This document shows, one piece after another, positions 1 to 12,555 of a DNA stretch of 64,000 nt. Made by a program: the position numbers and the translations under genes. The stretch comes from Eopsaltria australis (taxonomy: Eukaryota; Chordata; Aves; Passeriformes; Petroicidae), in NCBI GenBank assembly GCA_034509425.1, contig JAVTVJ010000469.1, positions 372,001 to 436,000 on the forward strand, in the 5' to 3' direction. A model generated the notes under the pieces. That model made no database searches, had not been told where the DNA came from, and worked only from the letters and a program-made list of their open reading frames with translations. The stretch's first letter is position 1, and each line of letters begins with the position of its first letter.

Positions 1-3000
1 ACCAGTACGTGATACTGACGTATCGTTGCCTTCTGCACGAACAGAAGAAGAGAAGCTGGTTCTTTACACTGATGGATGCTCACAGTCACAGTGGGAGTCA
101 TTCTGCTGTTGTGGCACCACGTGCTGCTCAAACAGCTGTTTGCTTGCCTGTCCTAACAGAAAAGCTGTGAACCAGAAAGAAATGTGCACCTCAGTGTTTC
201 CGTTTCTGCAGCTATGCACGTGCATGTTTCAGTTTCTACTCCACTGTACCCAACTGGGAACTGTATTTGATGAAAACCCTATCCTAAAGACTGGCTCCCT
301 CTAGTGCAAATTGCCAGGAATCTGATTCTGTCATGTACAACACCAGGCTTCAATCAGTTTCCTTAAATTATGCATTCTCACATACCAGACGTCTTGCTTG
401 ATATTTCAGTCGTTAACAATTTTGCACTGAATAAAACACCTGTGGTCAACCTTAGTGCTTAAGATAATAAATACAGATTATGTTCAATTAAAAAAATTTC
501 TACTTCTCAGTAGGCATTTAACTTCTAGAGTTCACTTCCAGCTAGAAAGCACGTGTTATTTTAATAGGAATATACCTACACAAAACTGCAACAGCTAACA
601 ACTGTTAACAGGCCACAGATACCGTGCTCTTTGGCGCTCTTTCAAATAACAGAATCGTACTCTCAGGGATGTTTTTGATCCTGTTCCAGCACTAGTAGCT
701 CTGTGTACTGGAGAACCTATTCCAGTACAGCTGTCAAGAACTGAAGTTTGAGTACTGTGCTGGAGATTTGAACATAGCATGGACTTTACATGCAACAAAC
801 TTCAACAAAGACTTCAACAGCAATCACATCTGTCTTTGCAGAGAGGGAGAAAAGCTTCACTCAGATAGTTGTTCTAGAATACTACAGCAAGAATGAGCAG
901 AAAACTCCTTTTCTCAAGGTATTGACATGGTCAAATACCTATTTCTTCCATGCCCAAAAGGCCTTACCCCATATTCCTTTCTCCTACTTAGAGTAGGTGC
1001 TGATTTGATTGGGGTTTAGGTTTTGCTTTATTTGCTTACCCTCCACATTACCTATGTCACCCAAGACAAAAACTTCAAGAGTGAGAGTTTCTAGGCAGTC
1101 TATGCTTTTTGCTCTGTCTCTGTAACAATTATACCTTGTAATACATAATAAAGTGAAATATTTCTCCTCTCATAAGTTTAATGTCATGAACACCAATTCT
1201 TCACAGAATAGTAAGGAATAACAACAGAAAACTTTATTTAATAAAATAAAAGTGCAATTTAAGGAAGAAAATGCTCAAAAGTGCCAGTCCCAGCTGGGGA
1301 ACTATAATACACCATCCCCCAAGTTCTTTGCAGTAAGGGTAATGTTTGAAACATCCATCTCTAAGTAGTACTGTTAGACACAGGGCATTTATTTTAGATT
1401 TCCAGTAACAGTTCTGTCAGACTCTGCAAGATCTCCCTCTCCAGATTATCTTCAAACATATCTGAGTGAAAGGGCAAACAGAAATTTGAAAGAGATGATT
1501 GATTCCTTTGTGGGAGATACAGTTACCCACTGAGACAGGAACATATATGAATTCTGATTTGCAATCATTTCCACTATTTATGAGGTCACAGGACATGCTC
1601 CTGCTGAGCTCAATTTAGCAAGAGCTTTAGCAAGATCAATGCAGAGGGTATTACAATCACATTGACTTGGAGATGTCCAAACTACAACAAATTCGTAACT
1701 CAAAACTATAAATAGACTGACAGCTAAACATATTTCAGTACACAGCCAGATTAAAAAGCTAAGATGCAAACAGAAATTAAATAATTGCCTTAAAGGCATC
1801 ATTAATTATGAGTTTAAAAAAAAGGGATGCAGTTCGTGCACTTAGGCAGGCACACTGAAGCCAACAAGAACTTCAGGTGGTCATGAAATGCCTCAGTTTA
1901 AAACAAACTAACAAAAATTCCACCAAACAGCAACAAAAAACCCCACATCTCCTTTCTGTCACAGAAAGAAACATTTCCACCATAACCCCTCATTTCTTCC
2001 AAGTGCACTGAGAACCAACCCACTGAGTGACTTGCATTGGATTTGCATTTCAGTCTCCTTTCTTCCTATGAGGATTGTCTAATGATCACTGCAATCAGGA
2101 GAAAGTTGATGGCTTTAAATACAGAATGTTCTCTAAGATTGTTTCTCCTTAGATTATGCATAGCTAAACAAGCTGAAGCAAATACATCCAAATATTTCAC
2201 CTCCTTCCTTTTAATTTATCTTTTTTTATTATCCTTTAACTGATGTTTTATGTAAATTAATAGATTACGTGTTCTCCTTTCACCTTTACAGGGATTTAAA
2301 ATTTGCTATTTCCTAATTTTAGCAATATAGTATTTGGACTGAAAGATCTTTAATATGTTGTACATTCTTCTATTTTCTTGTCTAGGAAACTTCCTTAGCT
2401 CTTCATATCCCAGACTTTAGCAGAAACCTGTGCATAGAAACAGCAACAGCACTGGAAATGGAATCAAAATATTACACCGCATTATGTTGGCTTATTCTTT
2501 TCTTACGTGTAGTCTTTGGTTTCACTACACTTAAGTGTATTTTATTGGTGTTTGCGATGTGCATTTTAACAGAACTCTGAAGGGTGCTGCAGACAGAGGT
2601 GAGAACAATCTGCTTTTTCTCCCTGGAAAACCAGCCTATAGGAAAAAACCCATTCCAGTAATTTAGTTTAGCCCCACATATAAAATAACAGAAGTCAAGG
2701 TGCCTGAGCTGTTATTATTTTTTTCTGATGTTTTTGACACCAGTGTGCTGAGCTTTATGGCATTCACCATTCCAGCAGTGGTGAGTTCCCACTAGGTAGA
2801 GTCATAATACTCCTTAATATTTTCATTTTGATGTAATTTGTGGCCCTAGCTTTTTAAATATCCGCTCTGTAATAATGTTTAATTTCAGGGGTCACTCCAC
2901 CAAGGAGTATATTAAAGCCTATAAAACTCATTTCCAAAGCTCAAATATCAAACTGTGATCAGGTTAGGAGGGCAGCATCTGTGAATATTTCATCTTTTAT

Positions 3001-5138
3001 CATGCTGATAATAAGGAGATGACAGAGGCACATTATTACAATGAGAGAATTGCTCATTTCAGCCCTGGCTGCTGGAAGCAGGGGTCTGCAGTGTGCATTA
3101 CTCAATAAAATCAATTCTTATATGAAAAGCAAGTTTACTGAGCCACCACTGTGTCTTATTTGATTGTAATGAATAATATATGGACCCAAGAGCTTGCTCA
3201 TCTGGTAGGGAGAGGGAAAGGAAAAGGCTTGAGTTTGAAGGGGCATTTCAGTGTAGACAACAATTTATCAAAATTGTATTTTATTGTTCAGAGGCAATGT
3301 TATGGGATCGCAGCCTGTTAGACTTATAATTTTGAAAATAAATCTTAAAGTTCCACTAAGGCAAAGAAGAATATGAGCCAACATTGAACACTGTAAAACA
3401 ATTTCTATCTTGCATTTGATTATTTATGATCAACAGATAATGTCCAACTAGCACGACAGTTTAAGGTTTACATTATTTCTGCTGCAATTTCTTGTACTTT
3501 CACCTTTTTTTTTTGGCCTCATTTCACACTACTCTACCTAAAGAAGAAAAATTTGAAAAAAAAATTCTATCTTACAATTAGTAAGATGGTGAACACACCT
3601 CTATGAAACAGTAACAGCAACAAAACCTATTTTGAGAGGGATACAGGAGAAAAGGCTGACATTCACTTATCTCTTGGATCATATTCTATTACTATTTTTG
3701 CTTAAACATATTTATACCATTTGAAAACAGCTTACTAAGAACAGAAATATGGATAATTTCACAGACCAACATATATATTTAGTCCAAATTTGGTAAATTT
3801 AGCTGTTGGTACTGTCTCTCGTGAACCTGTTTTATTCAAACATTTGTTTCATGATTAAATGTCAGATTGGATCAGATTCCTATCTTTTCAGTTCTGAACG
3901 TAAAATAAAATAAATAACTTCCCCCAAATACAGAAATACTGCAAAGAAAAAATTTTTAAAACTATTAAATTATCAAGTCCCAAGAAGTTTTATGGATATT
4001 TAAACATAAAACTCTCTATATGTTATCCATAATCTTACATACACATTTACTGTTATTAGGGGCATTTCCTGTTAGTTGTTCTTTTAAAATAAAATATTCC
4101 ATTTAAAAACTACTTTACAGGCAATTTTTTTCTTACACACTTAAATTTTCACATCATAGAAACCAAATCAACCTTTTACATCACTGAGTGTCATATGTGC
4201 AGTATCTAATGCTAGATTTACAAAAGTAGACCATTTGTTTGGAAGCTTTTTTCACAGTAGCATCTCTAGTAAAATGTTCACATGCTTCCTATTTACTCAG
4301 CCCTTATGCAGCTACTTTAAATAAGGCAAATATCTTCTGCATTCCCAGTTTCCACACTCTGCAAACATGACAGTTACCTCTGCCAGAGTTACACATCAAT
4401 CTCTGTGTCATGAAGTACAAGTTAAGAATTGGATCTATGGAGTAAGGATTTTTCAGGCAATTTCTAGTTTTCAGGAAGTGAAATGACATTATGTTACTGA
4501 CTTCTTTCTTCCTTTTTTTTTTCCTTTTTTTTTTTTAAAGCATCTCAGTACTATTTTGACCTGCAGCTTTAAATCAATGCCTTATAGGAAAAGGAATCTC
4601 AGTATAACCACATATTTATTATTAGCAACAGAATTAAACAGGGCCATTTCTTTTGAGAATTCTGAGAACAAATGGCCATCATTACAAAAATATGACTTTA
4701 AATTGTCATTATTACCATGCTGTGATAATGAGCTATCATTTTGGCACTTGTAATCCAAGTTGTGTTTTATCCAATCCCTCGCTGTAAAACATCTTTAACT
4801 CGTTTACATATGAATATTTATTCTGCCTGTCTTCATTTCTTTCCCTTTGCTTACACACTACCAAGTTCAGTAGGGTTTAATGGGGAATCTTATAAAAGAT
4901 CACAATTTCTTAGAGACTCTTTAAAAATACATCATTTGATGTTAGAATTATGCATACATAACCTTAAATCAATTTATTAAGAAGGTCATTTCATAGTAAT
5001 TAAATCTCAACAATGAAGAACTGTCCAACAGCATGGAGAGTTATTTTTATCAAAACATGTTGCAACAGCAATGTTTTCTTCCTACCCTCAAAACCTCTCT
5101 CAAAGTACAGGTCCTCTAAGCAAGACAAGGAAATAATT
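1..5138. other. AT-rich intergenic DNA
   Basis: Apart from the block at 2.7-3.2 kb I see no gene, RNA or mobile element. The open frames are short and lack protein-like composition. Confidence 0.6.
2740..3200. other. Higher-complexity non-coding block
   Basis: A run with few homopolymers and no repeat-family match includes AATTGCTCATTTCAGCCC and GTGATCAGGTTAGGAGGG. It has the texture of conserved non-coding DNA near developmental genes, but conservation cannot be judged from one sequence. Confidence 0.2.
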
Positions 5139-5232
5139 CACAGAATTACAGAATCAGTCAGGTTGGAAGGGACCACAGGGGTTTATCTGGTCCAACCTCC
5201 CTGTTCAAGCAGACTCATCCTAGAGCAAATTC
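5139..5232 (-). mobile_element. CR1 3' end fragment, short
   Basis: The plus strand shows CAGAATTACAGAATCAGTCA, GGTTGGAAGGGACC and TCCAACCTCCCTGTTCAAGC, the reverse complement of the avian CR1 3' terminus. It is about 95 bp, heavily 5'-truncated and diverged. Confidence 0.8.
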
Positions 5233-5865
5233 CTTCCCATTTTGCTCCTATTCCTTTGATTCTTCCTAAAACAGTGTAATCATACTGATCCCCATTTATG
5301 ATCAAAATGAAAAAATATAAAAAGATAGCTTCACATTGATTCAATTTCAAAAACTTGACCTACAAAATTGCATAATTAACCATTTGAAATTGTATTCTTA
5401 TTTTTACCTTTTATTACAGCACAGAAAGATTCACTATTAATGCTTGAAGCAGCACTTACTAGAGAGTATATAACCTTAAATACTTAATTAAAAAGTTCTA
5501 TTTCCATTTACAGAAGATATTAGTGTAGTCAGTAACTTTTAAAGGGCTTGTTAATGGTTCACTCTTTTCATTCATCATCAAAATAAAGTAATACTAGAAG
5601 ATGTGTTTTATTAATTTAAGTGGAGAAATGCACTTATTCAGCTGTAACTGCCCACTTACAAGTGATATTTGCTTCTTAAAGTAAATTTCTGATATTCAGT
5701 GGTTATAATGGTCTTACTAATGGAATAATAACTAGGAGAATGTCATTGGCACACCTTGGATGGCAGGATGCTCACCTGAGGTTTAGGAATGGTATTCTCC
5801 AATGTCGTGCTCCCACTGAAACCATGCCCTGCTCACTCACTTCTCCCTCCCTCTCCTCCTCCCTG

Positions 5866-6213
5866 CTGTGGTGGATTGGAGAGGAGAATTGGAGGCACCA
5901 AAGGCAAAGACCACAGGTTGAGAGAAGAACAATTTACTGGAAACAGCAATGAGATGAGAAAACGAACGTAAAAGCCACAGTATTAATCAACAAAGTGTAC
6001 AAAGGAGAGAGGGTGATCCAAGTGCACAATCCTCACCACGGAGCTCAACCGACCACTGCCATGCTACCCCAGCTCAGAAGCCATCCCTTCCCCCATGCCC
6101 AGAAAATGATGGGAATAACCTCCAGGTCATGGCCATCTCTGCTCCTGGCTAATGCAGAAATGAGCCCTGCCCTGGATGGATCCAGCATACCACCACACTC
6201 ATAACAGAGCAGA
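5866..6213 (-). mobile_element. Probable ERV LTR 3' fragment
   Basis: On the minus strand it contains TTTCCAGTAAATTGTTCTTC, TCAACCTGTGGTCTTTGCC, and ends CTCCAATCCACCACAG. That resembles the poly(A)-to-end part of a common avian ERV LTR family. The left part is not resolved, and no coding retroviral frame is present. Confidence 0.5.
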
Positions 6214-9200
6214 AGTTGCAGCCATGTAAAAAGTTCATGGGAAGTTAAAGAGTGTGAATTCTTAAGTAAAACCAAGAACCCCTTAAAAACCTGCCTGCAA
6301 GTACTCTGTTTAATTTAGACTGAGACAGAATTCACTTCACAGACATGTGTGTGTGTATGCACTTCCAACTGTTGTGAAAATCTCATTCCTTGAGTATTAT
6401 ACCAATTAGTCTTCATAGTACGAAATTACATTAATGTTCTTAAAATACATATATACTAAATAGCCACACTTAAGTATCAAACTGAAGGACCTCAGCTCAT
6501 GGCGAAGAGAAGGGCACACCAGCCCTGGAGATAAGGACTTCACTTCCTGGAATCTTATGTCTGCGAAGGATAAAAGAGATCCCTGGACAACCAAGAGAAT
6601 TTCAGCATCCTGGCCCCTCCCTCTCTCTTACACCCTCCCATTGTCTGGTGTCACAGATGAGTAACTGCAGTGAGACTGACTTCAGCGTCCTCTGCATTCA
6701 CAGAGGAACACAGAGACGTGGATTTGGGTATCTGATACAAGAGGTGCAGGGCAATAGTGATTGCTGTTAGAGAACACTGAAAATTAGCTATCAGCATTAA
6801 GGGGAATAGCAACTGCAAAATCTTGTTTAGAGCCCAAGCAAATTTGTTGTTGCAATTTTGCATTCTTACACATTTGCTAAAGCTTGGACCAAAGCTCACA
6901 CTCCCTACAGAATAACAGTTTTCATTCTGTTCAATTTCCTGTTCAGTAATTATCACCAACACAGGCATTAGATAGTACAGAGAAAAGAGACATAGATTAA
7001 AGTTACAGAGAGAGAGTTTTTGCCTCTGAAACAAAAACCTTCCAGGGAAGAATTCATTCTGCACACATTAGAGACATGTAGTTTTTGAAAGGGTGGGGAA
7101 AGGTAAAGGATGAAAAAAGAAACCCCAACCCAAACCAAACCAACAAAGGAAAAAAAACCCAAACAAAACCCAAAACACCACAATGCTCATCTTGGACGCA
7201 TTATTTGCATTTTTCCTAATACATGCAAGCTGCTGTAGAATAGCTAGGAGTTATTACTCATTATAGTTTTCTATTACACTGTGATAAATGGCACCCCCAG
7301 AGTTGCTCAGAGGATGCTTATTACAGTCATTTAAGTAAGAGGTGATTTACCTTAAATAGGTTGTTTCATATAGCCATACACCATGCCTATACAGGCCTGT
7401 CACTGCTATTCTTATTAGTGCTAGAATTTTAACGGAATGATGACTGTTCCATGCATGTATCACACTGTATCCTGTTTATTGTATCTTGCAAAATAAAACT
7501 GCACTGATTCCACATGCTGTAGAGCTAGAATCTTTTTATTCTGTTTAGAGATTTGACCCTCTTTTAGTGTCAAGTTCAAGAAAGGTTTTTGTTTAAAAGG
7601 CAACCATCACTCTCTAGTGACAATATTAGAGAAGACAATCTGCAGGCTGCACCACTCAGTTTCCTGTGTATCAAAAGAAGGCTTCTTCCACCTACATATT
7701 TCATAACTTGGTACCTTATTTATGCACAGATGCACAATACTGTTCAGACAACATAAGAGCTTGGGCAAGAATCTGACATGAGCAGGCTTAACTCCTCTTA
7801 AGGACTTTGGCCTTCTCTTACCTGCTGTCACAGAATTACAGGTATTAAGAGCAGGTATAAGGACATTCTGCATCAGTTCATATCAATATGACAGACATTT
7901 AAGCCTATAAATAGTCTGGATACCATCAATGTAGGTCACTGTTTTTAAAGCACAAGTTCAAATTGGAGAAGATAATCTGTTGAGCAAGTGAAAGCATGAC
8001 TTCATATTTTCAGTGAAAAATGAATGGAAGGTAAGCATTAAAAATGTAGAAAAGAAAATGAATTGTCCTCTTAAATAAAGAAAATGCTGCATAGCTTTCT
8101 TCAACCTGTTCCTAAAATCCTTTAAAAAAAAAAAACTTAAAGTAGAAATATTTTACCAATGGCCACAGATTTAAATTCTCAATGCTGCATTTCCACCCCA
8201 GGTAGCAGAACTTTTCTCAAATTTAAGGATTTCTAATTGTTGTACCTTTCTGAGTATTAGCATCATTATTTTGCACATATACAGAAGCATTTGCACTACA
8301 CATGACTCACGTAGTCTTGACAATGAAAGAGTTTTCACTAATGTACTTCTCAAAATATTGAGAGCAAATCTCACACAGCTGAATTTTGCTTGATTGTATG
8401 ACCATGAGAACACATTTTAAGCAGGATACGGGAGGTTTACAATTCCATTATGCATAACTAACAACCCAACAATGTTTTTCAGTTTATTTTGTTTAAAAGT
8501 GAAAAGCTCAAAAGTGAAAACCCAGAGCAAATAACATGTTAAATTTAGAATTCAGTGCTAAAGCAGTACAGACTACCTGCAGTTAAAGATCTTACTCCAG
8601 GATAAAGTTCTGGTGAGAAAAACAGATGGGGAAATAGCATTATGTGTTGTTTTTTCTCATGTGACAGAAAGCTATCTTTTTTCAGATTTTGGCATTCAAA
8701 TTCAAGTGCCAATAAGGTTCAGCTCTAGGGGTATTGAAACTGCTTCACAGTACCAGAAGTCCCTGTGGTACTGAATGATGGATAAAAACAGCTCTTATAA
8801 TCACACCGGTCATCATAATGAAGACAGTACACTAAAGTTTTTCATCTGATCCTGTAGAACAAAAATTCTAAAGACAAGCAAGAGAAACATGCAATAGAAA
8901 AGGCGAAGCAAAACTCAATATTTTAAAAAGAAACCCTATTGGCAACCCTATTGGTACCTATTGGCAAAATAGTTTTGTACAGAGCACCTGCTCCCATGAC
9001 AGTACAAAATCATCAATATAAATGAGGATGCTAAAGCTGTACCAGTCACGTATGTGAAGTATAACAATAAAAGTGCTGATAAGTAAGTAGTTTTAAATAT
9101 GAAAGTAAATGTGCTTGTTGATAACATAAAACAGTGACACTTGCATTCACCTGTTTTGACATTACCCTTTCAATGACTGTCAGAATCAAATCACAGACCC

Positions 9201-10997
9201 AGTTACACAAGGATTCCACACCAACTTTGTCCAGCATTCAAAGTAAGTAGTTTGAATGGAAAGCAGTAGTGAATTAAACTAGCTTTCTAACATAAACGGG
9301 TAATCCAACAGCCAAAACACATTCTGATGAGAATATATCAGAATAAAACTTTGACTACTTCTTAAAACGAAGTCTTTTAGATGCTAATGGCCATTGTTTT
9401 CTCACTTAGTAAGCAAAATTTTGTGCCACAAAAGGATAGATGATTGCAAAGATTTAATTGAATGTCTAAAAGAAAGGAAAATATTTCTTAAAAAAGCTAA
9501 CATGGACCTCTTACCCACTCCTACAGCAAAATGTCCTGTAACAATAGAGATGTGATTTACTGAAATTAAAATGCTATTATGGTGGAATTAGGGCTTCAAT
9601 ATTTTCAGCAGCTTAAACATGCCTTCAATTTTTAAAGGACATCTGATAACAGATAATTACATTTCATCTTATTGAAACTGAGTTGTTTTCTTAAGGAAAA
9701 ATACTTTTTTTTTTCCATGAAGGTTAAAACACAGCCATCATTAGCAGTAGCAATAGGTGCCTACTTCAGCTTAGAGGACATATATTAGCATATAAATAGC
9801 CATTGGTGGCTGCTTGATTCTACCTATTTTATGTTTCAATGTGGCATCAGAATTCACTTAGCAAGAAACATGGGGAGGCAGTGAGATATGTGCTCTGAGG
9901 ACGAGTTCTGTAATATGGTGTTTCTACAGAAGGGGCATCTTTTGCTATTAAAAAAAAATATCACCTGTTCTTATGTTACTGAGTTTTATGCTTACTGTAT
10001 CATTTAAATACTCTAATTAATGAGTTCTGCAGAGCAATAGGACACTGTGAGAAGAAGGTGCATTGGTTAATGCAGCGGCACTTTCCTGAGAATATGAGAG
10101 TATGTCAAGGTAGTGCGTTTTCTATATGATAAATACAATTGTTTATTTATTTTATATTTACCTGAAATGTGTCTAAAATTAATTCTGCCTTTTTATTGAT
10201 GGAAAATAATGAAAAAGCAAGGTGTCGATATTACCCTGCCAACACTACTTTCATGCAATACATTTCCTCATGGGAGGCAGACAGGGAAGGAAAGCCATGA
10301 GCATTCCCTGTCCTCTGTTTCAGACTGACCTTCAAGATTTACAGCTTTAAAATGTTAATCATCATGAGTGATATTTCTTGTGTCACTAAGTGGGCTGCAG
10401 CTGCACAGGGAGAAACGTTCTTTTTAACAACTTTCCTCATAGCCAAGGAGGGGTGACTGGAGGTAGAGCAGAAGTGAGCAGATGGTTCCTCCAGGGGAGC
10501 TGTGAGGGCAAACACACTCAGTGCATTCTTATGAGGGAGGTGAGGAGGGCCTGCAGCAAAACAAACTTGTCCTGTTGCATGCATAGAACCTTTCCTGAAC
10601 CACAGCAAGCAGCTGCTCCAACAGCTTCGTTCAACCTCCTGCTGCTTCAGGCTCTCAACACACAAGAGCAGCAGGCAAGAGGATGTGACCACTCTGGGAC
10701 CACTCAGCTCAGCACACTGCTCCTTCACAATCACCCCAAGCAGGAAAGAGCAAAGTGTTACTTGGCTTTGGAGCTGCAACAGGCAATTGCATGCAGACAA
10801 TTTCAGGGCAATTAAAGTACTACCCAGGAAATGTCATTAATGTGTATCAGCTTTAGCAGGTAACAGCATAAAAATAAGACAGTCACCATGTAAAACTATC
10901 TAACTTCTGATGCTAAATGGTCTAAGCCCTGAACCTTTTAGTGCCCCTCTGTAGTCACATGTAATACAGGACAGAAGAGGGCTGTTCCATGATTCTG
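6214..10997. other. Intergenic DNA
   Basis: No gene is recognised. It holds an A/C-rich CCAAA-type run at about 7118-7176, a triple CCTATTGG at about 8935-8957, and a GC-richer stretch at 10.39-10.82 kb with overlapping open frames on both strands that match nothing I know. Confidence 0.55.
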
Positions 10998-11279
10998 TGT
11001 TCTCTAGCAATAGGACAAGTGGACACACTCTTGAGCTGAGCCAGGGGAGGTTTAAGTTGGACCTTAGGAAGAAGTTCTTCACAGAAAGGGTGATTGAGCA
11101 TTGGAACAGGCTGCCCAGGGAAGTGGTGCAGTCACTGTCCCTGGAGGTGTTTAAAATCAGACTGGATGTGGCGCTCTGTGCCATAGTTTACTTGACAAGG
11201 TAGTGTTAGGTCACAGATTGGTCTCAATAATCTCAAAAGTCTTTTCCAGCCCAGCTGATTCTGTGATTCTGTGATTCAT
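10998..11279 (+). mobile_element. CR1 3' end fragment
   Basis: It contains GAAGAAGTTCTTCACAG, TGGAACAGGCTGCCCAGG, CTGTCCCTGGAGGTGTTTAA and TTCCAGCCC. It ends with the tandem octamer GATTCTGT characteristic of CR1 3' ends. The copy is in plus orientation. Confidence 0.9.
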
Positions 11280-12522
11280 ATTCTTCTGGAGAAGCTACTG
11301 GCAGCATCTAAAACTCTCTCAGGGTCTGCATTCAAGTAACTGAACCCAACCACTCATATCTATATGTTTTGTTGTGAAAAAAGGAACTATTCATCCACAC
11401 CTTGCATGCTATCAATGCATCCTGATTTCTAACAAATCAATCTCTTGTGTTCCAAAAGGTTTTTTAAAATAAGAAAGCAGCCAATAGTGTGGACAATGCT
11501 TTCATGGATACCACTTCTGAACATTCTGCCTGCCAATACTAAGCCCTTATAATCAAAGCTTAGAATCTTCATTGTTCACCTACCTTCGTTCTTCATTTTG
11601 GCCTTAGGCCAATATTTTCATCCATTCAACAACAAACTATTAAGCCCACAAGGGGCAAAGTAAAAAATAATTTCTGGCACCACAAGTACCAATATTCTTG
11701 TCGAAGAAGCGCAATAAGAGATTTTTAGATTGGGCTGATTAAAATAGTTATTAAAAGTGTTAATGTTTAATTATAAACAAAACATTGGAAGAAATTAAAT
11801 ACCAGTCCCATCACTTTCCAAATTACCCTCTCACTCTCAGTTAATCAAGTCAAAGAAAGGTCAAGGACCTCTATCTTCCAACAAACACAATTCTTGATTC
11901 ATTACATTAGTCAAAAATTTTAGATTGCAAAAATCTGATATAACTCAGTAGAGTTATCCTATGTGCATCATTATAATTTTTAAATATATTATTTCATCTC
12001 CATGACCTTTGCAATACAGTTTATACTGAATGAAGCAGGGTCAATGCCCTGCAGATGAAACAGGAATCCTAACCAGGCACTCTCTTTTTGATTAAAAGAG
12101 CTGCTGAAAATAAATATTTTTTAAATTAGTAAAGTCTACTTTTATGGCTTTTATGTCATTAAACCAGAAAAAAATATTTTTACAATAAAGGGAGAAAGAT
12201 GGGAGGATCCTACAATATATTACTTCTTAAAATAGCAGCTTAACACCCTCATATTACAGGGGTTTAACAAACATAACAGAAATCTTATCTGCTAAACAAC
12301 ACAAAGCTTGTCTATTATAAATACCAAAATGGTGATGTATTTTTCTTCAAGAAGCTTTGTGAGCTCAGTAACAACTGATTAGTTTACATGACATTGGAGA
12401 CAGCACTGTTTTTTCTCTACCTCCAAATTTCAAGTCTGCATTGACATAATAATGAAGAACAATAGATCCATGCACCTCCCTTTAACAGCTGTACCTGAGA
12501 GAATTTAAGGGAGCAAACTAAT

Positions 12523-12555
12523 CAACCAACTAACCAACCAACCAACCAACCAACC
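12523..12555 (+). repeat. (AACC)n microsatellite
   Basis: A run of about eight AACC units, slightly interrupted at its left end (CAACCAACTAACC). Confidence 0.95.

Noticed and set aside
26..304. Frame containing LVLYTDGC, reminiscent of an RNase H or retroviral motif
   Set aside because: Only a few residues match, and the rest is Cys-rich and unrelated. This is too weak for a retroviral call.
6651..7064. 137-aa minus-strand open frame
   Set aside because: The composition is hydrophobic and Cys-rich without any recognised domain; it is a single frame in AT-rich DNA with no supporting context.
10339..10815. Overlapping open frames of 153 aa (minus) and 141 aa (plus)
   Set aside because: Both strands are open over the same GC-richer stretch, neither product resembles a known family, and there are no splice or start features. 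This fits compositional chance or an old repeat.
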